NCBI GenBank assembly: GCA_947630735.1
Contig: CANRIR010000004.1
Span: 1-64,000 of the forward strand
DNA length: 64,000 bases
Direction: 5' to 3'
DNA from: an uncultured Marvinbryantia sp.
Lineage (GTDB): Bacteria > Bacillota > Clostridia > Lachnospirales > Lachnospiraceae
A model generated the notes under the pieces. The model saw nothing but the letters and a program-made list of their open reading frames with translations, was not told the origin of the DNA and searched no databases. Below, in pieces: positions 51,877 to 58,917 of this stretch. How positions within the stretch are numbered: the first letter of the stretch is position 1; each line of letters begins with the position of its first letter. A program made the position numbers and the translations under genes.

Positions 51877-53313
51877 GTGAAAAAGAAGGGATTTTTCGCT
51901 GCAGCCGTGCTGTTTTTGCTGGCATTGTGCATGCCGGTCAGCGCGGGCGCCGTCTCATATCAGTGGAAATATATGGGAGGCGGCCACTATAAGTGCTATG
52001 CGAACGGCAAGGCAGTCACGAACACGTGGGTGGGCATGCGCCACACCAACTATATGGGCTATATGGACCGCAACAAGTGGATCGCGAGAACCCTGAACGG
52101 GGTCACAAAAAGCTATTTTGTGCGGGACGACGGACTGATGCTGACGGATTTTAAGGCAGGCTGGCAGAACATCCGGAACCGGTATTATTACTATACATCC
52201 AGCGGCGTGCTGGTAAAGTCCAAATGGATCACCATTCCCAATGAGGGAAAATACTATGTGGATCAGTATGGGGCCCGCGTGACGGGGCTGGTCAGATTCT
52301 CGGACGGCTACCGCTATTTTTCCGCGGACGGCAAGAGCCAGACCGGCCTGCAGAGGATCAACAATAAATACTATTACTTTGACCCCGCCACAAGGCTGGC
52401 CTACACAAACGGATTTTACCAGGTGGGGAACATGACCTACGCGTTCGATGAGAAAGGCGCGCTGGAGGTCGGCTGGGTAAAGGGCAACAACGGAAAATGG
52501 TACTACTTTAACAAATACATGCTCAAAAGCAGCTGGCTGAACGTGAAGGGCTACCGCTTCTATCTGATGGCGGACGGCACCCGCGCCTCCGGACTGCAGA
52601 AGATCGGCGGGAAGCTTTACTATTTTGACCCGGACAACGGGACGCTGCAGATCAACAAAGCCATCACGACAGAGGACGGCAAAAAGTATACGTCGGATGC
52701 CAGCGGCGTCTGCACGCCGGTGTCGGATTTTCAGTCCCCCTCCGCGGACATGCTGTTTTTCCTGGTGTTTGAGTCCGGCTCGGAGGCTTACCGCCAGGCG
52801 GGCGGCGACAACGGAGCTGCCTGCGGCGCCTACCAGTTCGACTACCGGTATTCCCTGCTGCCCTTCGTCAAGTGGGCATACGAGCAGAACAGCACGGTGT
52901 GCGAGCTGTTTAAAGATTATCTGAAGCTGCCAAACGGCGAATCCTTAAAATCCAACCGGACGTTCTTCAACGCCTGGATGACCACCTACGACCGCCACCC
53001 GAAGGAGTTCTCCGCGCTCCAGGACGAGTACGCGAAAGAACAGTATTATGATCCGGTGGAGAGGATGCTGGCCAACGAGGGGATCCTGCTGGCGGGGCGC
53101 TCCGATGTGGTAAAGGGCTCCGTGTTCAGCTACTCCATCCACCGCGGGCCTCTGGAGGCCATCAACGCGGTAAGGGCCTGCCAGATTACCAGCAAGGTTT
53201 CCGACAAGCTGTTCCTGTACCGGATCTACCGGTACCGCACACAGCAATATCCGGCTTACAAGTACCGGTTTGACGCAGAGTACAAGCTGGCGCTTGAGAC
53301 GCTTGGGGAATAG
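51877..53313 (+). CDS. Secreted protein with choline-binding-type repeats and an unidentified C-terminal domain
   Basis: The start is GTG at 51877, eight bases after AGGAGGGG, giving 478 residues. The signal peptide (KKKGFFAAAVLFLLALCMPV) ends near SAGA. About ten cell-wall-binding repeats follow (YYFDPATRLAYTNGFYQVGN, KWYYFNKYMLKSSWLNVKGY). From about residue 285 there is an ~190-residue domain with MLFFLVFESGSEAYRQAGGD, AACGAYQFDYRYSLLPFVKW and VFSYSIHRGPLEAINAVRAC. The E-S-G...G-A-Y-Q-F-D pattern resembles lysozyme-like phage-tail hydrolases, but I cannot name the family. A wall-lytic role beside the SleB-like protein is likely. A palindromic repeat follows the stop. Confidence 0.7.
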   Translation: MKKKGFFAAAVLFLLALCMPVSAGAVSYQWKYMGGGHYKCYANGKAVTNTWVGMRHTNYMGYMDRNKWIARTLNGVTKSYFVRDDGLMLTDFKAGWQNIRNRYYYYTSSGVLVKSKWITIPNEGKYYVDQYGARVTGLVRFSDGYRYFSADGKSQTGLQRINNKYYYFDPATRLAYTNGFYQVGNMTYAFDEKGALEVGWVKGNNGKWYYFNKYMLKSSWLNVKGYRFYLMADGTRASGLQKIGGKLYYFDPDNGTLQINKAITTEDGKKYTSDASGVCTPVSDFQSPSADMLFFLVFESGSEAYRQAGGDNGAACGAYQFDYRYSLLPFVKWAYEQNSTVCELFKDYLKLPNGESLKSNRTFFNAWMTTYDRHPKEFSALQDEYAKEQYYDPVERMLANEGILLAGRSDVVKGSVFSYSIHRGPLEAINAVRACQITSKVSDKLFLYRIYRYRTQQYPAYKYRFDAEYKLALETLGE

Positions 53314-53327
53314 ACGGACAGAATACA

Positions 53328-53395
53328 GGGGTCTGCTGCAAAATACCTGGCGTGGATCGTGGCAATCTGCGCCAGGTACATTTTGCGGCAGCCCC
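53328..53395. repeat. Short relative of the 177-bp palindrome
   Basis: GGGGTCTGCTGCAAAAT with ACCTGGCG (53328-53352) faces GCGCCAGGTACATTTTGCGG with CAGCCCC (to 53395). The arms share GCTGy-AAAAT-ACCTGGC with the ends of the element at 43582-43758. GTTTTATGATAAT follows, as the larger copy is followed by GTTTTGTGG. It lies between a secreted protein gene and cobT. Confidence 0.7.
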
Positions 53396-53445
53396 GTTTT
53401 ATGATAATACGAAAAGACATTGAGCAGCAAAGGACGGAACGGCAA

Positions 53446-54495
53446 ATGACAGACTGGAAAGAAAGATACAGGGCTAAGAGCCCGGATGAGGAGGCGATGC
53501 GTCTCTGCCAGAAAAGGTGGGACAGCATCGCAAAGCCGCTGCACAGCCTTGGAGTCATGGAGGACGACCTGGTCCGCATCGCGGGGATGACGGGGAGCCC
53601 CAAGATCTCTCTTTCGAAGAAGGGGCTTATCATCATGTGCGCGGACAACGGCGTGGTGGAGGAGGGCGTCACCCAGTCGGGGCAGGAGGTGACCGCCATC
53701 GTGGCGGACAATTTTCTCACCGGCCAGGCGACGGCGGCGATCCTCTGCAAAAAAGCCGGGGCGGACATTTTCCCGGTAGACATCGGGGTGGCGGCGGACA
53801 CCCGCATCCTCAACCGGAAGATTGCGCGCGGCACCAGAAACCTGGCGAAGGAACCCGCCATGACGAGAGCCCAGGCCCTTGACGCCGTGCAGGTCGGGCT
53901 GGATCTGGTGCGGGAGTTAAAAGAGAAGGGTTATGAGATCCTGGCGACGGGGGAGATGGGCATCGGCAACACCACCACCAGCAGCGCGCTGGCCTGCGCG
54001 TTTTTACACCGCGAGCCGGAGGAGATGACGGGAAAGGGCGCCGGCCTGACCGGGGAGGGCCTGGAGAAAAAGATCCGGGTGATCCGGTCGGCCCTTGCCC
54101 TGCACCTTCCGTCCTGCCGGGACGCGGTGGATGTGCTGGCAGCCCTGGGCGGTCTGGATATCGCGGGGCTTGCGGGCGTGTTTTTGGGCGGCGCGGCTTA
54201 TCGTATGCCCATCGTCATAGACGGGTTCATCTCCTCCGTGGCCGCTTTGACTGCGGTGCAGATCGAACCGAAGTGCCGGCATTTCATGCTGGCCTCCCAC
54301 GTGTCAAAGGAGCCCGCCTCCCGGATCGTGATGGACGCCCTGGGGCTTCAGGCGCCGCTGCACGCGGATATGTGCCTCGGGGAGGGCACCGGCGCGGTGG
54401 CGCTGTTCCCGTTTCTGGATATGGCGTGCGAGGTGTACGGGAAGATGAGCACGTTTGACGATATTTCTCTGGAGGCGTACCAGCCTCTTTTGTAG
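53446..54495 (+). CDS. cobT: Nicotinate-nucleotide-dimethylbenzimidazole phosphoribosyltransferase
   Basis: CobT makes alpha-ribazole phosphate for the lower ligand of cobalamin. The start at 53446 (MTDWKERYRAKSPDEEAMRL) gives 349 residues, the usual length; upstream in-frame readings run into the palindrome and lack a better site. Signatures include MCADNGVVEEGVTQSGQEVT, EILATGEMGIGNTTTSSALA, GAGLTGEGLEKKI and LGEGTGAVALFPFLD, which holds the catalytic Glu. It is the first gene of cobT-cobU-cobS-(cobU-like)-cobC, the nucleotide-loop half of the pathway. No B12 riboswitch lies in the 132 bases upstream. Confidence 0.94.
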   Translation: MTDWKERYRAKSPDEEAMRLCQKRWDSIAKPLHSLGVMEDDLVRIAGMTGSPKISLSKKGLIIMCADNGVVEEGVTQSGQEVTAIVADNFLTGQATAAILCKKAGADIFPVDIGVAADTRILNRKIARGTRNLAKEPAMTRAQALDAVQVGLDLVRELKEKGYEILATGEMGIGNTTTSSALACAFLHREPEEMTGKGAGLTGEGLEKKIRVIRSALALHLPSCRDAVDVLAALGGLDIAGLAGVFLGGAAYRMPIVIDGFISSVAALTAVQIEPKCRHFMLASHVSKEPASRIVMDALGLQAPLHADMCLGEGTGAVALFPFLDMACEVYGKMSTFDDISLEAYQPLL

Positions 54496-54508
54496 AAGGG
54501 AGAACACA

Positions 54509-55048
54509 ATGTTTGCTGTGGTGACCGGAGGAAGCGGAAGCGGGAAATCCGCCTGCGCGGAGGAGCTGATCCTGTCTTTGGGCGAGCGGAAGCGCTATTA
54601 TATCGCAACCATGCAGGCGCGGGACGAGGAGGGCAGAGCGCGCGTGCGCAGGCACCGTGCCATGCGCGCCGACAAGCGCTTCGAGACCATAGAATGTCCC
54701 GCGGATCTGGAGACGGCGGCGGTGGAGCCGGGCAGCGCGGTGCTTTTGGAGTGTATGTCCAATCTGGCCGCCAACGAATTTTTTGACGGCAGTTCTCATA
54801 CCCCGGAGGAGACCGCGCAGAAGATCCTGGCGGGGCTTGAGAAGCTGCGCGGCCAGTGCAAAGACCTGGTCGTGGTCACGAACGAGGTGTTCTCGGACGG
54901 GATGGACTACGACGCGGGGACGCGCGCCTATCTGGAATGTCTGGGAAGGATCAACTGCGCGATGGCGCGCAGGGCCGACCGGGTGATCGAGGTGGTCTGC
55001 GGGATCCCGGTTTTTTTGCAGACCGCAGATGTGAGGAGAGAGAAATGA
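54509..55048 (+). CDS. cobU: Adenosylcobinamide kinase / guanylyltransferase
   Basis: CobU phosphorylates adenosylcobinamide and transfers GMP to give AdoCbi-GDP. The start is the ATG at 54509, after GAAGGGAGA, giving 179 residues. Walker A is VVTGGSGSGKSACAEE (K13), and H49 in VRRHRAMRADK is the likely guanylylated His. Further motifs are LLECMSNLAANEFFD and VVVTNEVFSDGMDYDAGTRA with CGIPVFL near the end. It overlaps cobS by ATGA. A shorter CobU relative lies two genes downstream. Confidence 0.92.
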   Translation: MFAVVTGGSGSGKSACAEELILSLGERKRYYIATMQARDEEGRARVRRHRAMRADKRFETIECPADLETAAVEPGSAVLLECMSNLAANEFFDGSSHTPEETAQKILAGLEKLRGQCKDLVVVTNEVFSDGMDYDAGTRAYLECLGRINCAMARRADRVIEVVCGIPVFLQTADVRREK

Positions 55049-55806
55049 CGCTTGTCTATGGGTTTATCATTGCGTTTTCCATGTATTCCCGCCTGCCCAT
55101 GCCGAGGGTAGAGTGGACGAAGGAGCGCATGCGCTACGCGCTCTGTTTTTTCCCGCTCGTGGGCGGGGTGATCGGACTGCTTTTCATACTGTGGATGCGC
55201 TTCGGCGCGTATCTTACGGGGGAGGGGGACCTGCATACGGCGGTGCTCCTTCTGATCCCGGTGCTGGTGACGGGGGGCATCCATCTGGACGGCTTCCTGG
55301 ACACGGCGGACGCCTTAAGCTCCCAGCAGACGGCCGAAAGAAAGCTGGAGATCCTGAAGGATCCCCACACGGGAGCCTTCGCGGTGATCTGCGGCATCTG
55401 CTATTTTATACTGGCGTTTGGCGTTTACCGCCAGCTGGACCTGCGCACGGCGGGGGTGGCCGGCATCTCTTTTGTGCTGTCGCGGGCGTTCAGCGGCCTT
55501 TCGGTGGTCACCTTCCGGATGGCAAAAGACAGCGGCCTGGCCGCATCGTTTTCGGACGCGGCGCAGAAGCGCGCGGTCGCCGCGGTGATGGCGGTCTATA
55601 TCCTGATCTGCCCGGTCCTTCTGTATGCGGCAGGAGGGATGTGCGGGCTTAGCAGCTTTGGCGCGGGCCTGCTGACGTTTCTCTACTACCGGTGGATGTC
55701 TTATCGGAAATTCGGCGGCATTACGGGCGACCTGGCCGGGTTCTTCCTGCAGGTGTGCGAGCTTGCCATGGCCGCCGCGGCGGTGGTGTCTGCCCGCTTT
55801 TTCTAG
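55045..55806 (+). CDS. cobS: Cobalamin 5'-phosphate synthase
   Basis: CobS is the membrane enzyme joining AdoCbi-GDP and alpha-ribazole (phosphate). The start at 55045 forms an ATGA overlap with cobU; 253 residues. It shows FSMYSRLPMPRVEWTKERMR near the N-terminus, then the active-site segment GGIHLDGFLDTADALSSQQT, with K-L-E-I-L-K-D-P-H-T-G-A-F-A following, and later RAFSGLSVV. About six membrane helices are expected. The DGFLDTADA motif has the Asp residues that bind Mg. It is normal in length and position. Confidence 0.94.
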   Translation: MTLVYGFIIAFSMYSRLPMPRVEWTKERMRYALCFFPLVGGVIGLLFILWMRFGAYLTGEGDLHTAVLLLIPVLVTGGIHLDGFLDTADALSSQQTAERKLEILKDPHTGAFAVICGICYFILAFGVYRQLDLRTAGVAGISFVLSRAFSGLSVVTFRMAKDSGLAASFSDAAQKRAVAAVMAVYILICPVLLYAAGGMCGLSSFGAGLLTFLYYRWMSYRKFGGITGDLAGFFLQVCELAMAAAAVVSARFF

Positions 55807-55827
55807 GAAATGGAGGCGTTTGGAGAT

Positions 55828-56217
55828 ATGAAACTGGTGATCGGCGGCGCGTATCAGCAGAAGCGGGAAGCCGCCATGGAGCTGTTCGGGCTCTGTGAGG
55901 CGGATTTTGCGGACGGGGCCTTGTGCGGGCCGGAGGAGATCTTCTCCTGCAGGGCGCTCTTTGGATTTCACGAATATGTGCGGCGCTGCATGAAGCAGGG
56001 ATATCCTGCGGAGACGCTTGCGGAGCGTCTGGCCGCAGAGAACCCGGACATTCTGATCATTTCGGATGAGATCGGCTGCGGCGTGGTGCCGCTGTCAAAA
56101 GAAGACCGCGAGTGGCGGGAGCGCACGGGGCGGATCCTGTGCCGGATCGCCCAGCTCTCGGACGCGGTGGTGCGCGTGACGGCGGGCATTCCCACGGTCA
56201 TCAAGGGGAGTGTGTGA
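55828..56217 (+). CDS. CobU-like protein with a degraded P-loop
   Basis: The 129-residue product (start ATG 55828; ATG 55810 is an alternative) begins MKLVIGGAYQQKREAAMELF, where CobU has a GGSGSGKS-type loop. The Lys is kept but the preceding Gly and following Ser are gone. The C-terminal half, ILIISDEIGCGVVPLSKEDR, then LCRIAQLSDAVVRVTAGIPT, matches the end of CobU (V-S-N-E-V-G-x-G-I-V-P...). The H-R-x-x-R guanylylation segment is absent. It lies between cobS and cobC in a tight operon, so a cobinamide-related role such as binding or partnering CobU is likely, but kinase activity is doubtful. Confidence 0.7.
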   Translation: MKLVIGGAYQQKREAAMELFGLCEADFADGALCGPEEIFSCRALFGFHEYVRRCMKQGYPAETLAERLAAENPDILIISDEIGCGVVPLSKEDREWRERTGRILCRIAQLSDAVVRVTAGIPTVIKGSV

Positions 56218-56218
56218 G

Positions 56219-56821
56219 ATGTTGATCTATCTGGTCCGGCACGGGGCCACGGCGGGCAATCTGCAGGGGCGCTATATCGGGACGACCGACGAGCCCCTCT
56301 GCCGGCAGGGGAAAAAAGAGCTGGAGGAACGAGCGGCGCTTCCCGGGACGGAAGCGCTCTTTGTGAGCCCCATGCTGCGGTGCCGCCAGACGGCGGACAT
56401 CCTGTACCCCGGCATGGAGCAGCATGTGGTCCCGGACTTTCGGGAATGTGATTTCGGCGCGTTCGAGAATAAAAATTATAAAGAGCTTTCCAGGGATCCT
56501 GCTTACCAGGCGTGGGTCGACAGCGGGGGAAGGCGCCCGTTCCCGGGCGGGGAGAGCCGGGAGCAGTTCCAGGAGCGCTGTGTGGACGCGTTCTGCACCG
56601 TCTGCCGCCGCGCCCGGGCTGCCGGCTGGGAGTCCTTTGCCTGCGTGGTCCACGGCGGGACGATCATGTCGATCCTGGAGGCGCTTGCCCGGCCAAAGCA
56701 GGATTATTTTTCCTACCAGACAAAAAACGGCGGCGGGTACGCCGTGCTCTGGGAGGAGCGGGACGGAAATAAATTCGAACATATGGTTGATTTTGAACTG
56801 TCAGTGTGGTATGCTTTCTAA
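56219..56821 (+). CDS. cobC: Alpha-ribazole phosphatase-type histidine phosphatase
   Basis: CobC removes phosphate from alpha-ribazole 5'-phosphate or cobalamin phosphate. The start is the ATG at 56219, one base after the previous stop, giving 200 residues. The RHG signature is IYLVRHGATAGNLQGRYIG, with TDEPLCRQGKKELEERA, VSPMLRCRQTADILYPGM and CVVHGGTIMSILEAL holding the second catalytic His. Histidine phosphatases are broad, so the name rests on operon position at the end of the cob set. Confidence 0.85.
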   Translation: MLIYLVRHGATAGNLQGRYIGTTDEPLCRQGKKELEERAALPGTEALFVSPMLRCRQTADILYPGMEQHVVPDFRECDFGAFENKNYKELSRDPAYQAWVDSGGRRPFPGGESREQFQERCVDAFCTVCRRARAAGWESFACVVHGGTIMSILEALARPKQDYFSYQTKNGGGYAVLWEERDGNKFEHMVDFELSVWYAF

Positions 56822-56845
56822 AGATGTGTGTGAGGAGAGAACGGG

Positions 56846-57445
56846 ATGATCGCATTTGTAAAGGGAAAGATCGTGGAGATGGATGAGAGCGCCGTAGTGG
56901 TGGAAAACGGCGGCGTGGGATATCTGATCTATGTGAACGGAAGGGACGCGGGCAGGCTCCGCATGGGGGATGAAGTCCTGCTGCACACGTATTTCCATGT
57001 GCGGGAGGATGCCATGCAGCTGTTCGGTTTCCTGGACCGGGACGATCTGCGCGTCTTCCGCCTGCTCCTGGGCGTAAACGGGATCGGGCCGAAGGCGGCC
57101 CACGGCATCCTGTCGGCGCTCACGCCGAACGATCTTCGCTTTGCCGTGCTGGCGGATGATGTGAAGGCCATCGAGGCGGCCCCGGGCATCGGCAGAAAGA
57201 CGGCCCAGAAGATGATCCTGGAGCTGAAGGACAAATTTGATCTGCAGGAGGCGTTCGAGGAGAAGCTTGCGGCGGCGCCCGCCGCGAAAAGCGCGGCGTC
57301 GGACAGCCAGGACGAGGCAGTGCAGGCCCTTGTGGCTCTGGGCTATTCGGGAGCCGACGCCCTGAAGGCGGTCCGCGCGGTGGCCGCGGAGGGCATGGGG
57401 ACCGAGGATATCCTGAAGGCTGCCTTGAAGAATATATCGTTTTAA
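56846..57445 (+). CDS. ruvA: Holliday junction branch-migration protein RuvA
   Basis: RuvA binds Holliday junctions and loads RuvB. The 199-residue protein has the N-terminal OB domain (MIAFVKGKIVEMDESAVVVE, VGYLIYVNG, TYFHVREDAMQLFGF), the HhH domain (LLLGVNGIGPKAAHGILSAL, IEAAPGIGRKTAQKMILELK) and the C-terminal domain III (DEAVQALVALGYSGADALKA) after a variable linker. GAGGAGAGAACGGG precedes the ATG. It lies 15 bases before ruvB. ruvC is not present here, as usual in Firmicutes. Confidence 0.96.
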   Translation: MIAFVKGKIVEMDESAVVVENGGVGYLIYVNGRDAGRLRMGDEVLLHTYFHVREDAMQLFGFLDRDDLRVFRLLLGVNGIGPKAAHGILSALTPNDLRFAVLADDVKAIEAAPGIGRKTAQKMILELKDKFDLQEAFEEKLAAAPAAKSAASDSQDEAVQALVALGYSGADALKAVRAVAAEGMGTEDILKAALKNISF

Positions 57446-57460
57446 GTTGGGGGAGCAGAT

Positions 57461-58453
57461 ATGGACAGAAGGATCATAGAGACCGAGGCGATGGAGGAGG
57501 ACGTCCGGATGGAGCCCAGCCTCCGCCCCAGGACGCTTGCGGAGTATATCGGCCAGGAAAAGGCAAAACAGAATCTGAAGATCTATATCGAGGCCGCGAA
57601 GCAGCGCGGGGACTCCTTGGACCACGTGCTCTTTTACGGGCCGCCGGGTCTCGGAAAGACAACGCTGGCCGGCATCATTGCCAGTGAGATGAACGTGAAC
57701 ATGAAGGTCACCTCCGGCCCGGCCATTGAAAAACCGGGCGAGATGGCTGCCATTTTAAACAATCTGCAGGAGGGGGATGTGCTCTTTGTGGACGAGATCC
57801 ACCGCCTGAACCGGCAGGTGGAGGAGGTGCTCTACCCGGCCATGGAGGATTTCGCCATCGATATCGTGATCGGCAAGGGTGCGACGGCGCGCTCCATCCG
57901 CCTGGATCTGCCGCGCTTCACCCTGGTGGGGGCCACCACGCGCGCAGGCCTTTTGACGGCCCCCCTGCGCGACCGCTTCGGCGTGATCCACCATCTGGAA
58001 TTTTATTCGGTGGAGGAGCTTTCCACCATCATCCGCCACTCCGCCAAAGTGCTGGGCGTGCAGATCGATCCGGCGGGCGCCGACGAGCTGGCCAGGCGTT
58101 CCCGGGGGACGCCGCGCATTGCCAACCGCCTGTTAAAGCGGGTGCGGGATTTCGCCCAGGTAAAATACGACGGGCACATCACGGAGGAAGTGGCAAACCT
58201 GGCGCTGGACCTTCTGGAGGTGGACCGCTACGGGCTGGACATGACGGACAGGCGCCTGCTCATCACGCTGATCAAACATTTTTCCGGCGGTCCGGTGGGA
58301 TTAGATACCCTGGCGGCCACCATAGGGGAGGACGCGGGGACCATCGAGGATGTGTACGAGCCCTACCTTCTGAAAAACGGGTTTCTGAACCGCACGGCCA
58401 GGGGGCGTGTGGCCACGGAGAAAGCTTATCATCATCTGAACTTGCAATTATAG
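57461..58453 (+). CDS. ruvB: Holliday junction helicase RuvB
   Basis: RuvB is the AAA+ motor that drives branch migration with RuvA. The 330 residues show the N-terminal [20 protein letters not shown], Walker A ([19 protein letters not shown]), Walker B ([20 protein letters not shown]), sensor 1 ([20 protein letters not shown]), the arginine finger in that segment, and sensor 2 ([19 protein letters not shown]). The C-terminal winged helix ends [26 protein letters not shown] precedes the ATG. The zapA -35 box lies in its final codons. Confidence 0.97.
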   Translation: MDRRIIETEAMEEDVRMEPSLRPRTLAEYIGQEKAKQNLKIYIEAAKQRGDSLDHVLFYGPPGLGKTTLAGIIASEMNVNMKVTSGPAIEKPGEMAAILNNLQEGDVLFVDEIHRLNRQVEEVLYPAMEDFAIDIVIGKGATARSIRLDLPRFTLVGATTRAGLLTAPLRDRFGVIHHLEFYSVEELSTIIRHSAKVLGVQIDPAGADELARRSRGTPRIANRLLKRVRDFAQVKYDGHITEEVANLALDLLEVDRYGLDMTDRRLLITLIKHFSGGPVGLDTLAATIGEDAGTIEDVYEPYLLKNGFLNRTARGRVATEKAYHHLNLQL

Positions 58454-58470
58454 GAAAAGTCGGGTATACT
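58442..58470 (+). promoter_or_regulatory. Promoter of zapA
   Basis: TTGCAA at 58442-58447 (in the ruvB end), 17 bp, TATACT at 58465-58470. AGGAGG lies at 58518-58523, before the ATG at 58530. Confidence 0.7.
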
Positions 58471-58529
58471 GTTAACAAACAGGCGGAATGAGAACCACAT
58501 CGGTGGAGAGTACCACAGGAGGAAACGGC

Positions 58530-58859
58530 ATGTCGACAAAAAACCAGGCACAGGTTGTCATAGACGGGAAACTGCTGATCGTCAGCGGCTATGAGAGCGA
58601 GGAATATATCCAGAGGGTTTCGTACTATCTGAACACCAAACTGGCGGAGTTCAAAAAGCTGGACGGGTACCGCAGGCAGTCGGAGGACCGGAAGAACATC
58701 CTGATGCAGCTCAACATCGCGGACGATTATTTCAAGGCCAAAAAACAGGTGGAGATCCTGGAGGATCACGTGGCCGCCAGAGATAAGGAGATCTTTGACC
58801 TGAAGCATGCGCTGATGGATATGCAGAGAAAGCTCGAAGAGTTACAGATGAAAAAATAA
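58530..58859 (+). CDS. zapA: Cell division protein ZapA
   Basis: ZapA bundles FtsZ filaments at the Z ring. The start at 58530 after AGGAGG gives 109 residues. The N-terminal domain reads QAQVVIDGKLLIVSGYESEE then YIQRVSYYLNTKLAEFKKLD, and the second half is a coiled coil (YFKAKKQVEILEDHVAARDK, then LMDMQRKLEELQMKK). The length is typical for Firmicutes. It has its own promoter and terminator. In many Firmicutes zapA precedes a U32 peptidase gene, as here. Confidence 0.9.
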   Translation: MSTKNQAQVVIDGKLLIVSGYESEEYIQRVSYYLNTKLAEFKKLDGYRRQSEDRKNILMQLNIADDYFKAKKQVEILEDHVAARDKEIFDLKHALMDMQRKLEELQMKK

Positions 58860-58860
58860 T

Positions 58861-58905
58861 GCTGCCGCAAATCCGGGCACGCCTGGCTTTGCGGTATTTT
58901 TTTGA
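58861..58905 (+). terminator. Terminator of zapA
   Basis: GCCGCAAATCCGGGC pairs with GCCTGGCTTTGCGGT at about 58864-58896, then ATTTTTTTG. Confidence 0.75.
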
Positions 58906-58917
58906 CAGGTGAGGAAG

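Noticed and set aside
53314..53445. Cobalamin riboswitch before cobT
   Set aside because: No B12-box-like sequence and insufficient length; the region is filled by the palindromic repeat.
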